This document shows, in pieces, positions 28,231 to 37,202 of a DNA stretch of 64,000 bases. Below the pieces are notes generated by a model. It worked only from the letters and a program-made list of their open reading frames with translations, had not been told where the DNA came from and did no database searches. Both the position numbers and the translations under genes were made by a program. Numbering within the stretch: the stretch's first letter is position 1; every line of letters starts with the position of its first letter. The DNA comes from Winogradskyella aurantiaca (GTDB taxonomy: Bacteria > Bacteroidota > Bacteroidia > Flavobacteriales > Flavobacteriaceae): NCBI RefSeq assembly GCF_003362725.1, contig NZ_QKTV01000005.1, forward strand, positions 186,001 through 250,000, in the 5' to 3' direction.

Positions 28231-29317
28231 TTACTAATTTTAAAATATCAGTTTCCAGTTGCGTATTAAAACCAAAATACTCTTTGACAATAATTCCGTT
28301 TTGATCTACCAACAAATAGGTAGGCCAACCTTTAATATTAAATTGATCTAAAAAGGTCTGATCCTGGAAATAGTTATTAAACGTTATCTCTTTAGCTTCA
28401 ATTAGATCAAGGGCTTTATCCTTACTTTCAGTAGTGATGCCAACTACCAGTAAATCGTCTTTATAGCTTTGATACAAAGCCTCAACTTGAGGAAATGATT
28501 TAATACAAGGGCCACACCACACTTCCCAGAAATCCATTAATAGAATTTTATCGGTTTCTAGTTGGACAGCCTTTCCTGTTTGAATATCAGTAAGATTTAA
28601 CTCAGGTAACGCCTGGCCAATGTAAGGACTTGCTTCATACACCTCCGGTTCCAAAATGGTATAGTCTTTCAATATTGCCTTATAGCTATCGAAATCTGAA
28701 CCTACTTCTTTATTGATTTTTACATCGGAGAACGTAATGCTTGTACTTGTTTTTTCTCCTTGATTAATCGAAGAGACTTTAACACTGACTGGTTGGTAAT
28801 TTTCATCGAGGCTCACAACTTTAATTCGATCCATAATCAGGTAAAGTGAATCATCAGAATAGGTGTAGTACATATTAAATCCATGGTCAGTGGCCTCGGC
28901 CCAGCTGGAATCCTGCTTGGTTTCCAATTCAAAAAATGCATTGGATATAACCTGACCACCTGGGGATCCAGTAAAGTAATACCCTCCCGGGCTTACTTCA
29001 TATATTTTCTCTTCCATGTCCAGATCAAAATTCTTTCCTTGATCATAAATTGAGATCTGAGCTACATCATCGCGTTTACCGTAGAAGTTAAATCCAAAAA
29101 TGGTATCCTTCCTATTCCGTTCCAGATGTGCAAATCCCGAATTATCCCAAACACCTCCACCTGCAAAGGTGTCTATCCTTCGAACTCTATAAGACAACAA
29201 CTCAATTGAATCACTTACCCTTGTATAAGCTGTCGCTACTTCTTCATAGGATACATGACTTTTTTCGCAGCCCGAAATCATGAACAAGAGGATAAAGGGA
29301 ATAACTAATTGTTTCAT
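28223..29317 (-). CDS. TlpA-like thioredoxin-fold lipoprotein
   Basis: A 364-residue lipoprotein with lipobox MISGC (C17) followed by Glu-Lys. Residues 20-220 form a beta-rich domain of unknown family resembling outer-membrane LolA-like lipoprotein domains. Residues about 230-364 are a TlpA-type thioredoxin domain with active site WCGPC (in DFWEVWCGPCIKSF) and the cis-Pro loop GWPTYLL. It probably reduces or exchanges disulfides in the periplasm. It lies 3 nt after the M28 gene and overlaps the DinB-like gene. Confidence 0.88.
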   Translation of the reverse strand: MKQLVIPFILLFMISGCEKSHVSYEEVATAYTRVSDSIELLSYRVRRIDTFAGGGVWDNSGFAHLERNRKDTIFGFNFYGKRDDVAQISIYDQGKNFDLDMEEKIYEVSPGGYYFTGSPGGQVISNAFFELETKQDSSWAEATDHGFNMYYTYSDDSLYLIMDRIKVVSLDENYQPVSVKVSSINQGEKTSTSITFSDVKINKEVGSDFDSYKAILKDYTILEPEVYEASPYIGQALPELNLTDIQTGKAVQLETDKILLMDFWEVWCGPCIKSFPQVEALYQSYKDDLLVVGITTESKDKALDLIEAKEITFNNYFQDQTFLDQFNIKGWPTYLLVDQNGIIVKEYFGFNTQLETDILKLVNE

Positions 29318-29320
29318 AGC

Positions 29321-30739
29321 TTATTTTTTAGGCTCGGGAATTTTCTCAATGGGATTGAGACCATATTTATCAAACAAATACACCAAAGATGTCATCGTTG
29401 CAGCTCCTAGTTCCAATTCGCGTTTATTAACGTGCTCGAATGTATCATTAGAGGCGTGATGGTGGTCAAAATAGCGCTGCGAATCTGGTCGGAGACCAGC
29501 CAATACCATATTATCAGCCTTAAGCGGACCTATATCAGCACCACTTCCACCACGTTCAAAATAATGGATTAAATAGGGCTTGAAAAGCGGTTTCCACGAT
29601 AACACTTGATTAAAATGAGACTCGCTGGCATCAAAGGAAAACCCCCTTGGTGTGAAACCACCAGCATCACTTTCCAAAGCGAAAATATGACGCTCCCCCT
29701 TTTGCTTGGCCACCTCGGCATATTTCCGCCCCCCTCGTAAACCATTTTCTTCATTCATGAATAACACAACACGAATAGTACGTTTCGGTCGTATCCCCAT
29801 TTCTTTAAAAAGCCTTAATACCTCCATTGATTGTACCACCCCAGCACCATCATCATGAGAACCATCACCAAGATCCCAGCTATCTAGATGCCCCCCAACA
29901 ATTATTATCTCCTTGGGAAATTCGCTACCGGTAATTTCGGCAATAACATTGTGGGATTCCACATCCTTTAACTGACGGCAGTTTTGCTTAAAGTAAAACT
30001 GGATATTAGGTTGTAAGCTCAGCATACTACTTAACAAATTGGCATCATTGGTACTAATAGCTGCTGAAGGGATGCGCTCAGACACTGGTAAATCCCCATA
30101 ACTCATAGCTCCTGTATGTGGGTAATCATCATCTCTTAAATTCATTGATCGAACGATCACACCAATAGCACCATATTTGGCCGCTTCTTTAGCACCTGAA
30201 TAGCGCTGATTGACACAGCCACCATATGCTTCGAACGTGCTTATAAGATCTGGTTGCATGGGGCGATTATAGAACACTATTTTTCCATCTATTTTTTCAC
30301 GCCCAAGCTCTTCTAATTCTTCAAAGCTTTTGACTTCAACCAATTGTGATTTAATACCAGCAGCATTCGTAGCCACAGACCCGCCTAAGGCACAGATGTT
30401 TACGCTTGTTGTTTTTCCAGGTGCAGTTTCAAAATAAGCAAACTCTTTGGCACCTCTAATCCACTTAGGTACCATCACTGGCTGTAACCAAACTTTATCA
30501 AATCCCAATGCCTCAAGTTCAGCCTTAGTATACTTTACGGCACGTTCTGCATTTAATGAACCTGATAAACGCCCCCCTATTTGATTGGATAAATGATCTA
30601 ACCATGTATAGCTCTTGCCGTTTGTAAGCGATTGGGTATAAATATTGCGTAGCACCTCAGCATCGGTTTGGGCATAACTACAATTCAGAATTAAGCTAAT
30701 CCCAATAACTAATCCTATGTTAAAAAATGTTTTACTCAT
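29321..30739 (-). CDS. M28 family carboxypeptidase Q-like metallopeptidase
   Basis: A 472-residue exported peptidase when started at the ATG at 30739. That ATG overlaps the PPK2 stop by 8 bp (ATGAGTAA), a typical coupled junction; a longer start at 30766 is possible. It has a signal peptide with a hydrophobic core about residues 6-23. The di-zinc site is complete: GGHLDSWDLG, HDDGAG, NEENGLRGG, ESDAGGF and FDHHHASNDT. A PA-like insert lies before the core. This is the second M28 enzyme in the window and is more like carboxypeptidase Q than the one at 22718. Confidence 0.92.
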   Translation of the reverse strand: MSKTFFNIGLVIGISLILNCSYAQTDAEVLRNIYTQSLTNGKSYTWLDHLSNQIGGRLSGSLNAERAVKYTKAELEALGFDKVWLQPVMVPKWIRGAKEFAYFETAPGKTTSVNICALGGSVATNAAGIKSQLVEVKSFEELEELGREKIDGKIVFYNRPMQPDLISTFEAYGGCVNQRYSGAKEAAKYGAIGVIVRSMNLRDDDYPHTGAMSYGDLPVSERIPSAAISTNDANLLSSMLSLQPNIQFYFKQNCRQLKDVESHNVIAEITGSEFPKEIIIVGGHLDSWDLGDGSHDDGAGVVQSMEVLRLFKEMGIRPKRTIRVVLFMNEENGLRGGRKYAEVAKQKGERHIFALESDAGGFTPRGFSFDASESHFNQVLSWKPLFKPYLIHYFERGGSGADIGPLKADNMVLAGLRPDSQRYFDHHHASNDTFEHVNKRELELGAATMTSLVYLFDKYGLNPIEKIPEPKK

Positions 30740-31610
30740 TCTTAAGTTGTTCTTTATACTCTTCAATATTTTGTTTTAATTCAATTGGCAAATCGGGTTC
30801 CTTAATATCTGTATACTTGGACAAGGTGTCATACAACACTTTAGCAACTATATATCGTGCCGTGGCCTTATCATCTGCAGGAATACTAAACCAAGGTGCA
30901 TTTGGTTTTGAAGTGTGATTTAGAACTTCTTGGTAACAAAATTGATAGTCATCCCAAAGGGCCCGTTCTTTTAAATCACTAGGAGAAAATTTCCAATGCT
31001 TATTGGGCTTGTTGAGGCGTCGCAACAATCTGTGTTTTTGTTCATCTTTAGACAGGTTAAGGAAAAACTTAATCACTATTGTACCGTTATCAGCAATGAA
31101 TTTTTCAAAATTATTGATCTCTTCAAAACGGCGTTGCCAAAAAGCTTCTGTAACATCTTCTACCGAATTGATATCAGGCATGTTCTCATTTAATAGGTAT
31201 TTGGGATGAACACGTGTTACTAGTACGTTTTCATAATGAGTTCGATTAAATATGCCAAATATTCCCCTAGGTGGTAAGCGAACAAAATGCCTCCAGAGAT
31301 AATTATAACCTAATTCCAGTGATGTGGGTTGTTTAAAGCTATGTGAGTCTACTCCACGTACATTAAACTCCTTAAAAACTTCTCTAATTAAACTGTCCTT
31401 ACCAGCGGTATCCATTCCTTGAATGCACATGAGTACCGAGTACTTACCATGTGCATACATGGTATTTTGAAGGTCTGCCAAATCTACACTTACCTTACGG
31501 AGTTCCTTTTCTATTTTCTTTTCTGAGGCCTCCAAATCATAAGTTGTAGAGAGTTCCGACATCTCAATAGGTCCGTCAATTTTAAAGTCGTTTATATTAA
31601 TCTTTTTCAT
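30732..31610 (-). CDS. Polyphosphate kinase 2 family protein
   Basis: It transfers phosphate between polyphosphate and nucleotides in the cytoplasm. The 292-residue form begins MKKININDFK at 31610, 7 nt after the regulator gene; a longer frame would overlap that gene by 71 nt and looks spurious. The P-loop GMDTAGKDS (within MCIQGMDTAGKDSLI), the RPP-type lid motif HFVRLPPRGIFGIFNRTHYENVL, and the C-terminal PWFSIPADDKATARYIV segment mark one-domain PPK2. The subclass (AMP versus ADP phosphorylation) cannot be settled by eye. It is co-transcribed with an NtrC-like regulator. Confidence 0.92.
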   Translation of the reverse strand: MKKININDFKIDGPIEMSELSTTYDLEASEKKIEKELRKVSVDLADLQNTMYAHGKYSVLMCIQGMDTAGKDSLIREVFKEFNVRGVDSHSFKQPTSLELGYNYLWRHFVRLPPRGIFGIFNRTHYENVLVTRVHPKYLLNENMPDINSVEDVTEAFWQRRFEEINNFEKFIADNGTIVIKFFLNLSKDEQKHRLLRRLNKPNKHWKFSPSDLKERALWDDYQFCYQEVLNHTSKPNAPWFSIPADDKATARYIVAKVLYDTLSKYTDIKEPDLPIELKQNIEEYKEQLKNE

Positions 31611-31617
31611 ATGTTGG

Positions 31618-32781
31618 TTATTTTGATGCGAAGGCCTCCACATCAGTTTTACTAATTTCACTGCCTCCAAGAATGATAAGGCGTTCAACTACGTTTCGCA
31701 ATTCTCTAATGTTCCCTGTCCAATCGTAAGCTTTGAGGAGCTCGATGGCCTCTTTGGAAAATGATTTGGGTGCTGTGCCTTGCTCATCAGCGATTTTAGT
31801 TGAAAAATGATCCAACAATAAGGGAATATCACTCCTACGGTCGTTTAGGGCAGGCACCTGAATTAATATCACAGCTAGCCGATGGTATAAATCCTCTCTG
31901 AAATGTCCTTTTTCTATTTCTTCTTTAAGATTCTTATTGGTGGCAGCAACAACCCGCACATTTACTTTAATGTCCTTGTCACTACCAACACGTTGAATAC
32001 GACTTTCTTGCAGCGCCCTCAATACTTTGGCCTGAGCCGAAAGACTCATATCTCCAACTTCATCTAAAAAAATGGTACCACCATTGGCTGCTTCAAATTT
32101 TCCTGCGCGGTCTTTATTGGCTGAGGTAAATGCGCCTTTCACATGACCAAATAGCTCACTCTCAATCAACTCACTGGGAATAGCAGCACAATTCACCTCT
32201 ATCATAGGTCCTTTAGAACGATCGCTCTTTTGATGTAACCAATGTGCCACTAATTCTTTACCAGTACCATTGGGGCCCGTGATTAATACACGTGCGTCGG
32301 TTGGCGCAACCTTATCGATCATATCCTTGATCTTAGTGATTTCGGGACTTTCACCAATCATTTTGTATTGCTTACTCACCTTCTTTTTAAGTCGCTTGTT
32401 CTCCACAACAAGTTCCTTTCGATCCAAGGCTATCCTAACGGTATTTAACAAGCGATTTAAATCAGGTGGTTTAGAAATATAGTCGAATGCTCCTAATCGC
32501 ATTGTGTTTACAGCGGTGTCTAAATCTCCGTGTCCTGAGATCATAACAACAGGAATCTCGGGTTTAATTTTTTTGAGTGCCTCCAGCACCTCTACCCCGT
32601 CCATTTTAGGCATCTTAATATCACAAAGCACCAGATCGTAATCCTGATTCTTTAAAATTTCCAAAGCCTGAAGTCCGTCTTCAACCTCATCAACCTTGTA
32701 TTGATCATTTTCTTCTGAAAGAATTTTGACAAGTACACGCCTGATGGCTGCCTCGTCTTCTATAATTAGGATTTTTTGCAT
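31618..32781 (-). CDS. NtrC-type response regulator without a DNA-binding domain
   Basis: A 387-residue protein. The receiver domain (1-120) has the phospho-acceptor D54 in LCDIKMPKMDG, and a linker follows. The AAA+ sigma-54 interaction domain (about 140-380) has Walker A GPNGTGKE, Walker B GGTIFLDEVGDM and the sensor segment YDWTGNIRELRNVVERL. The sigma-54 contact loop reads GAFTSA instead of GAFTGA. The chain stops 8 residues after SKTDVEAF, so the usual Fis-type helix-turn-helix is absent. It may act without sequence-specific DNA binding, or through a partner. No histidine kinase is adjacent. It heads a six-gene operon. Confidence 0.92.
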   Translation of the reverse strand: MQKILIIEDEAAIRRVLVKILSEENDQYKVDEVEDGLQALEILKNQDYDLVLCDIKMPKMDGVEVLEALKKIKPEIPVVMISGHGDLDTAVNTMRLGAFDYISKPPDLNRLLNTVRIALDRKELVVENKRLKKKVSKQYKMIGESPEITKIKDMIDKVAPTDARVLITGPNGTGKELVAHWLHQKSDRSKGPMIEVNCAAIPSELIESELFGHVKGAFTSANKDRAGKFEAANGGTIFLDEVGDMSLSAQAKVLRALQESRIQRVGSDKDIKVNVRVVAATNKNLKEEIEKGHFREDLYHRLAVILIQVPALNDRRSDIPLLLDHFSTKIADEQGTAPKSFSKEAIELLKAYDWTGNIRELRNVVERLIILGGSEISKTDVEAFASK

Positions 32782-32868
32782 GTACAGTTTGAAGAATTAA
32801 ATCTAGAACCTCTAATTTACTAAAAATAAGAGGCTATTGAGTCATAACTTAACTCATTGTTAAGACCC

Positions 32869-34182
32869 CTAATATTTAAGCCATTTAAACAACTCTTTGT
32901 AGGTAGGTTTTTTACCAAACATGAGAATTCCAACACGGTAGATCTTAGCTGCAAACCAAACTGTAATACTAAAGGTTCCAATTAGTAAAACTAGTGATAA
33001 TAATTGTTGCCAAATGGGCACTCCAAAGGGAATGCGCATGAGCATCACCACAGGAGATGTCAATGGTATAAAAGAAAATACGGTAGAAACCGTGCCATGA
33101 GGATCTTCTATAACGGTGAACACCCCAACATAAACAGCCAGGATTAATGGCATTAAAATCGGAAGCATGAATTGCTGAGTATCTGTTTCGTTATCTACCG
33201 CTGCTCCAATGGCGGCATAAATGGAACTGTACAACAAATACCCTCCAATGAAAAAGAACATGAAGGCTACCACTAAATTGGTTAGGGGTAAATTGTTAAT
33301 GGCGTTAATAATATTAACAGCCATTTGATCAGCATTCTGATTTTGCATGCTTTCCATGACCATCTGCTGTTGCGGTGTATTAACCTGTGCCATATCTACC
33401 CCAAAAATGGCAGAAACCAAAATTAAAAGTACTGCGCCCAACACCGCCCAAATAGCAAATTGAGTAACTCCAGCTAAGGAGGTACCAATGATCTTACCCA
33501 TCATTAACTGAATGGGTTTAACTGAAGAAATAATGACCTCAATAATTCTACTTGTCTTTTCTTCAATAACCGAACGCATAATCATGTTACCGTAGATGAT
33601 AATAAACATGAATAATAAATAACCGGCAATCCCACCAAAGGCAAGTTTAAGAACATTATCTATTTTAGAACTTTGCTCTCCCTCATAGCTTTCTTGAACT
33701 ATGTCAATACTGGTTCTTGTCGCATTAATCCGATCTATGTCAAGCCCATCCTGAAGTAACTTCACTTCTTGCAACTCACGTTCTATAGTGTTTTCTAAAG
33801 ACGAAATAACGGTCAATGAGGGACTATCTTCAGAATAGAATTTAAAGATTTGGGGGACCGCTTGGCCTTCTGGAATCGGCCCAATATGCATCAATCCATA
33901 CCCCCCGCTTTCATTAATTATCGTCTTGGCCTCCTCCAGGTTCACCTCTTGTAAAAAGGAATAGGTTGTGTTGTCAGTATTCTGAAAAACATTCGTAAAT
34001 AAACCCGATTGGTCCAGAATTGAGATGGTACGTTTCTTATCATTATTTAACTGAGTAAGATAAGCTACCACCGAAATTAGCGCAATCATAATCAAAGGAC
34101 TAACAAAGGTCATTATAATAAAAGACTTGTTTCTGACCTTAGTCATGTACTCTCGCTTAATTATTAAGGGTAAATGATTCAT
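32869..34182 (-). CDS. ABC exporter permease (NatB / ABC-2 type)
   Basis: A 437-residue membrane protein: one N-terminal membrane segment (SFIIMTFVSPLIMIALISVVAYL), a periplasmic domain of about 150 residues, then five to six C-terminal segments including the RSVIEEKTSRIIEVIISSVKP cytoplasmic turn. That turn is typical of NatB-like ABC-2 permeases. It begins 1 nt after its ATPase partner. NatAB exports sodium in Bacillus, but substrates of flavobacterial relatives are not established. Confidence 0.88.
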   Translation of the reverse strand: MNHLPLIIKREYMTKVRNKSFIIMTFVSPLIMIALISVVAYLTQLNNDKKRTISILDQSGLFTNVFQNTDNTTYSFLQEVNLEEAKTIINESGGYGLMHIGPIPEGQAVPQIFKFYSEDSPSLTVISSLENTIERELQEVKLLQDGLDIDRINATRTSIDIVQESYEGEQSSKIDNVLKLAFGGIAGYLLFMFIIIYGNMIMRSVIEEKTSRIIEVIISSVKPIQLMMGKIIGTSLAGVTQFAIWAVLGAVLLILVSAIFGVDMAQVNTPQQQMVMESMQNQNADQMAVNIINAINNLPLTNLVVAFMFFFIGGYLLYSSIYAAIGAAVDNETDTQQFMLPILMPLILAVYVGVFTVIEDPHGTVSTVFSFIPLTSPVVMLMRIPFGVPIWQQLLSLVLLIGTFSITVWFAAKIYRVGILMFGKKPTYKELFKWLKY

Positions 34183-34183
34183 G

Positions 34184-35110
34184 CTAATGATTTTCGATGG
34201 TTTGTATAAAAATATCGTTTGCTGAAGGCACCACCTCTACAAAGTGATTAACCTGAGCCTTAGAGGTTAAAAAAGATAAGACCTCATTTGGATTAACTGC
34301 CTCGTGACTTTTCACCACGAGTTTTAGATCATCATTTAAACTCTTAAACTGAGCTGGAAGCACTTTAAAGCGCTCCTCTATTTGTTTCAGAACAGTATCT
34401 GCTTGTTCTGTTACCAAGCCTACTTCAAAGCTGTTGGACTTAAACTCGCGTTTAATGTCTAATAAAGGGCCATCTAATACCTTATTAGATTTATGAATTA
34501 AGGCAATATGGTCGCATAATTCTTCTACCGATTCCATACGGTGGGTCGAAAAAATCACCGTAGCTCCTTCTTCACGCAATTGATGAATTTCGTCTTTTAT
34601 TTGATTGGCGTTAATGGGGTCAAAACCAGAAAAGGGCTCATCAAATATTAGTAGTTTTGGTTGATGTAGTACAGTAACAATAAACTGAATCTTCTGTGCC
34701 TGTCCCTTACTGAGTTCTTGAATTTTCTTGCCCCACCAGTCCTGTATTTCGAACTTTTTGAACCAATATTCCAACCGGCTTTTGGCCTCCGCTTTGGTCA
34801 TTCCTTTTAACTGCGCCAAGTACAACGCTTGTTCCCCAACTTTCATAGACTTATACAAACCACGTTCTTCTGGTAAGTAGCCAATATCACGAATATGTTC
34901 GGAACGCAAAATTTGTCCATCCAAATGCACCTCCCCTTCATCGGGCATGGTAATCTGATTGATAATTCTAATGAGTGTGGTTTTTCCGGCTCCATTTGGG
35001 CCAAGAAGACCAAAAATGGAACCTTTGGGAACAGAAATGGACACCTTGTTTAAGGCCGTAAAGTTTCCATAATGTTTAGAAACCAGATTTGCTTCTAACA
35101 GTGCTGACAT
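34184..35110 (-). CDS. ABC transporter ATP-binding protein (NatA-like)
   Basis: A 308-residue cytoplasmic ATPase that drives the neighbouring permease. Walker A is GPNGAGKTT (residues about 35-43), the Q-loop is followed by YLPEERGLY, the signature is LSKGQAQKIQF, Walker B is LLIFDEPFSGFD, and the switch His is in FSTHRME. The C-terminal 80 residues form the regulatory extension common in NatA-like proteins. A TATATTTG box lies upstream on the minus strand. Confidence 0.93.
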   Translation of the reverse strand: MSALLEANLVSKHYGNFTALNKVSISVPKGSIFGLLGPNGAGKTTLIRIINQITMPDEGEVHLDGQILRSEHIRDIGYLPEERGLYKSMKVGEQALYLAQLKGMTKAEAKSRLEYWFKKFEIQDWWGKKIQELSKGQAQKIQFIVTVLHQPKLLIFDEPFSGFDPINANQIKDEIHQLREEGATVIFSTHRMESVEELCDHIALIHKSNKVLDGPLLDIKREFKSNSFEVGLVTEQADTVLKQIEERFKVLPAQFKSLNDDLKLVVKSHEAVNPNEVLSFLTSKAQVNHFVEVVPSANDIFIQTIENH

Positions 35111-35141
35111 ATAAGTAAATTGAGGATCATATAGCGAGAAA

Positions 35142-35149
35142 CAAATATA
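35142..35149 (-). promoter_or_regulatory. -7 promoter box of the ABC exporter operon (TATATTTG)
   Basis: The plus strand reads CAAATATA, i.e. TATATTTG on the minus strand, 32 nt upstream of the ATPase start. Confidence 0.6.
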
Positions 35150-35238
35150 TTAAAAGGGAACACAATTAAATTTTATAATTTGGTTTTTCACTCCGACTAA
35201 AGATTAAAATATATCCAATGGTATAATTTTACAGAAAT

Positions 35239-35958
35239 ATGAAACTTGCTATAGCTCAAATTCTGCCTTTAAAAGGTGCTATTGAAGATAACATCCAGGC
35301 TCACAAATCCTGGATTCTTAAAGCCGTTAACGCTAAAGCAGACCTCATTGTATTCCCAGAATTATCACTTACTGGTTATGAACCAAGCTTAGCACAAGAC
35401 TTAGCGATGACTCCTGAAGATTCCCGTTTGGCCGTCCTCCAAAGGTTGTCCGATTTACATCATATTAGTATTGCAGTTGGAGCTCCAGTAAGAGCATACA
35501 ACAGTATCCATATCAGTATGCTCATATACCAACCAAATAAAGCCCTTAAGGTATATCATAAGCAATATTTGCATGAGGATGAAACACCCTTCTTTGATTC
35601 TGGAAAACAACAACTATTATTTAATTGTGCTAATGAAATTATAGCACCTGCTATCTGCTATGAAGTCTTACAACCAGATCACTCCAAATCGGCCTCTACT
35701 ATGGGCGCTACGCTATACTTGGCCAGCGTTGCCAAACCTCAAGATGGTGTTGATGCAGCTTACAATCATTTCCCAATTATTGCCTGTGAATATGGAATGT
35801 CCGTCATTATGAGTAATAGCATAGGTACTTGTGGTAACTTTATGAGTGCAGGACAATCGGGAGTATGGGATTCTAAAGGAGTTCTCGTGTCTCATTTAAA
35901 TACTGATGAGGAAGGGTTGTTACTATTTGATACGGAAAATAGAGATATAAAAAAATAA
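35239..35958 (+). CDS. Carbon-nitrogen hydrolase (nitrilase superfamily)
   Basis: A 239-residue cytoplasmic amidase-type enzyme. The catalytic triad is visible: E41 in FPELSLTGYEP, K108 in YHKQYLHEDE and C140 in PAICYEVL. The sequence is short for the superfamily (most are 260-300 residues) and ends soon after LNTDEEGLLLFD. The substrate is unknown; relatives hydrolyse omega-amides or carbamoyl compounds. It stands alone, divergent from the ABC exporter. Confidence 0.88.
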   Translation: MKLAIAQILPLKGAIEDNIQAHKSWILKAVNAKADLIVFPELSLTGYEPSLAQDLAMTPEDSRLAVLQRLSDLHHISIAVGAPVRAYNSIHISMLIYQPNKALKVYHKQYLHEDETPFFDSGKQQLLFNCANEIIAPAICYEVLQPDHSKSASTMGATLYLASVAKPQDGVDAAYNHFPIIACEYGMSVIMSNSIGTCGNFMSAGQSGVWDSKGVLVSHLNTDEEGLLLFDTENRDIKK

Positions 35959-36031
35959 TCTAATTACGACAACTTAGAGTTAGCTGTTCTTGTAAAATGC
36001 TTTGTATCTTTAGAACAAATTGAGCATCACT

Positions 36032-36913
36032 ATGAAATGGGTTAAACGTATCGCAATAGCAATTGTAGGTTTCATTTCAATCATTGTTTTTAGCGCTTAC
36101 ATTTATGTGACTCAAGTTAGAAGTATTAAGTTATCAGATACGGTTCCACCAATTGACCAAAATAGGGAAGCAAAGGCGCTTACGGCGTTTTTTGGTTTAG
36201 ATGAACTTCCAATGCAATCGTTGCTACTTTATTACAAAGCACCTGGTAAAAACGGTATGCCACTCGTGTTCTCCCAAGAACTTGATCCAGCAACCATTAA
36301 TAGCAGTGATTTTGAAGTTACTACTAAAGATGGGATGAAACATAAGGTAGAATTTGTAACCTTAAGACCAGCCGAAGAAGAATTTGAATTACGCACCCTA
36401 CTTTTTATTGGTGAGTATGGAATACATCCTGAAAATCCACCTGTTATAGTGAAGGTCGTCGATGATCTTTTCAGCAGATCGGGCCAAAATTATAAAGGCC
36501 AGGTCATACCTGTCATTCCCTTACCCGATGGTCCTACCATCTCCTATGCGGAACACTTTATTATCGATGACGATTATCCATATGTTGAAAGTGGGCGGGG
36601 TTGCGATTGTCCAAAAGATGAGACATCAATAGTCGTACGGACAGTTTGGGCTGGTGGAGTGAGAGCCCTTAATGGTAAAGAACTAGGTGATCCTGAGTTA
36701 AGTGCCTTTACAGTTCATATGGTAAAGGACCAAGATACGATCGAAGTGACACCATTTAAACTTGCTGATCTTGGTGATAATGATAACAATATTGACCTTT
36801 GCCTTAAAGAAATGGGAATTCCTATTTCGGTTGTAGCTGCAGCCAATATCGCCATAGATCCAAGGAATGATCCTAATCCAAGTACAAAGAGTCGTGTTTT
36901 TAGTCGTTGGTAA
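36032..36913 (+). CDS. Membrane-anchored protein of unknown function
   Basis: A 293-residue protein when started at ATG 36032 (MKWVKRIAIA); an in-frame TTG at 36020 is less likely. One N-terminal hydrophobic helix (residues 5-27) is followed by a soluble, beta-rich domain likely in the periplasm. Features include LVFSQELDPATINSSDFEVTT, which recalls bacterial Ig-like domains, a short Cys pair GRGCDCPKDE (about residues 192-201), and an acidic DLGDNDNNIDLC segment that could bind calcium. No family recognised. A near-consensus TATCTTTA lies about 20 nt upstream. Confidence 0.6.
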   Translation: MKWVKRIAIAIVGFISIIVFSAYIYVTQVRSIKLSDTVPPIDQNREAKALTAFFGLDELPMQSLLLYYKAPGKNGMPLVFSQELDPATINSSDFEVTTKDGMKHKVEFVTLRPAEEEFELRTLLFIGEYGIHPENPPVIVKVVDDLFSRSGQNYKGQVIPVIPLPDGPTISYAEHFIIDDDYPYVESGRGCDCPKDETSIVVRTVWAGGVRALNGKELGDPELSAFTVHMVKDQDTIEVTPFKLADLGDNDNNIDLCLKEMGIPISVVAAANIAIDPRNDPNPSTKSRVFSRW

Positions 36914-37088
36914 CCAAATGATTAAAACTCTCCCCATTCATAAATTTAACATTCGTTAAACAAAATTGATGTTTTGTAAGAATTTTCCATAAACTATACG
37001 TAATCAAGAATTGTAAGGGTTTTATAAAACAATCACCCAAGTAATTTTTAGTTAAAATATTGATTAACAATTGATTAAAAAAACAAAA

Positions 37089-37115
37089 CCCACCCTTATG
37101 CGAGATAAGGATGGG
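37089..37115 (-). terminator. Terminator of the grpE-dnaJ operon
   Basis: CCCA/TGGG and CCTTAT/ATAAGG stems with one C-A mismatch; on the minus strand a TTTTGTTTTTTT tail follows. It lies about 90 nt beyond the dnaJ stop, so the transcript has a sizeable 3' untranslated region that includes a second weak stem near 37150. Confidence 0.75.
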
Positions 37116-37202
37116 AAAAAATTGCTATGAAAAAGAAAAATTACCGCTAATATAGCACTAGCGATGGGGTAAAGATACTGTTTTTTGTTTAATCTAACTT
37201 AT

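Noticed and set aside
37127-37150. Seven-codon ORF MKKKNYR in the dnaJ 3' region
   Set aside because: Too short and in AT-rich DNA; chance is the best explanation.
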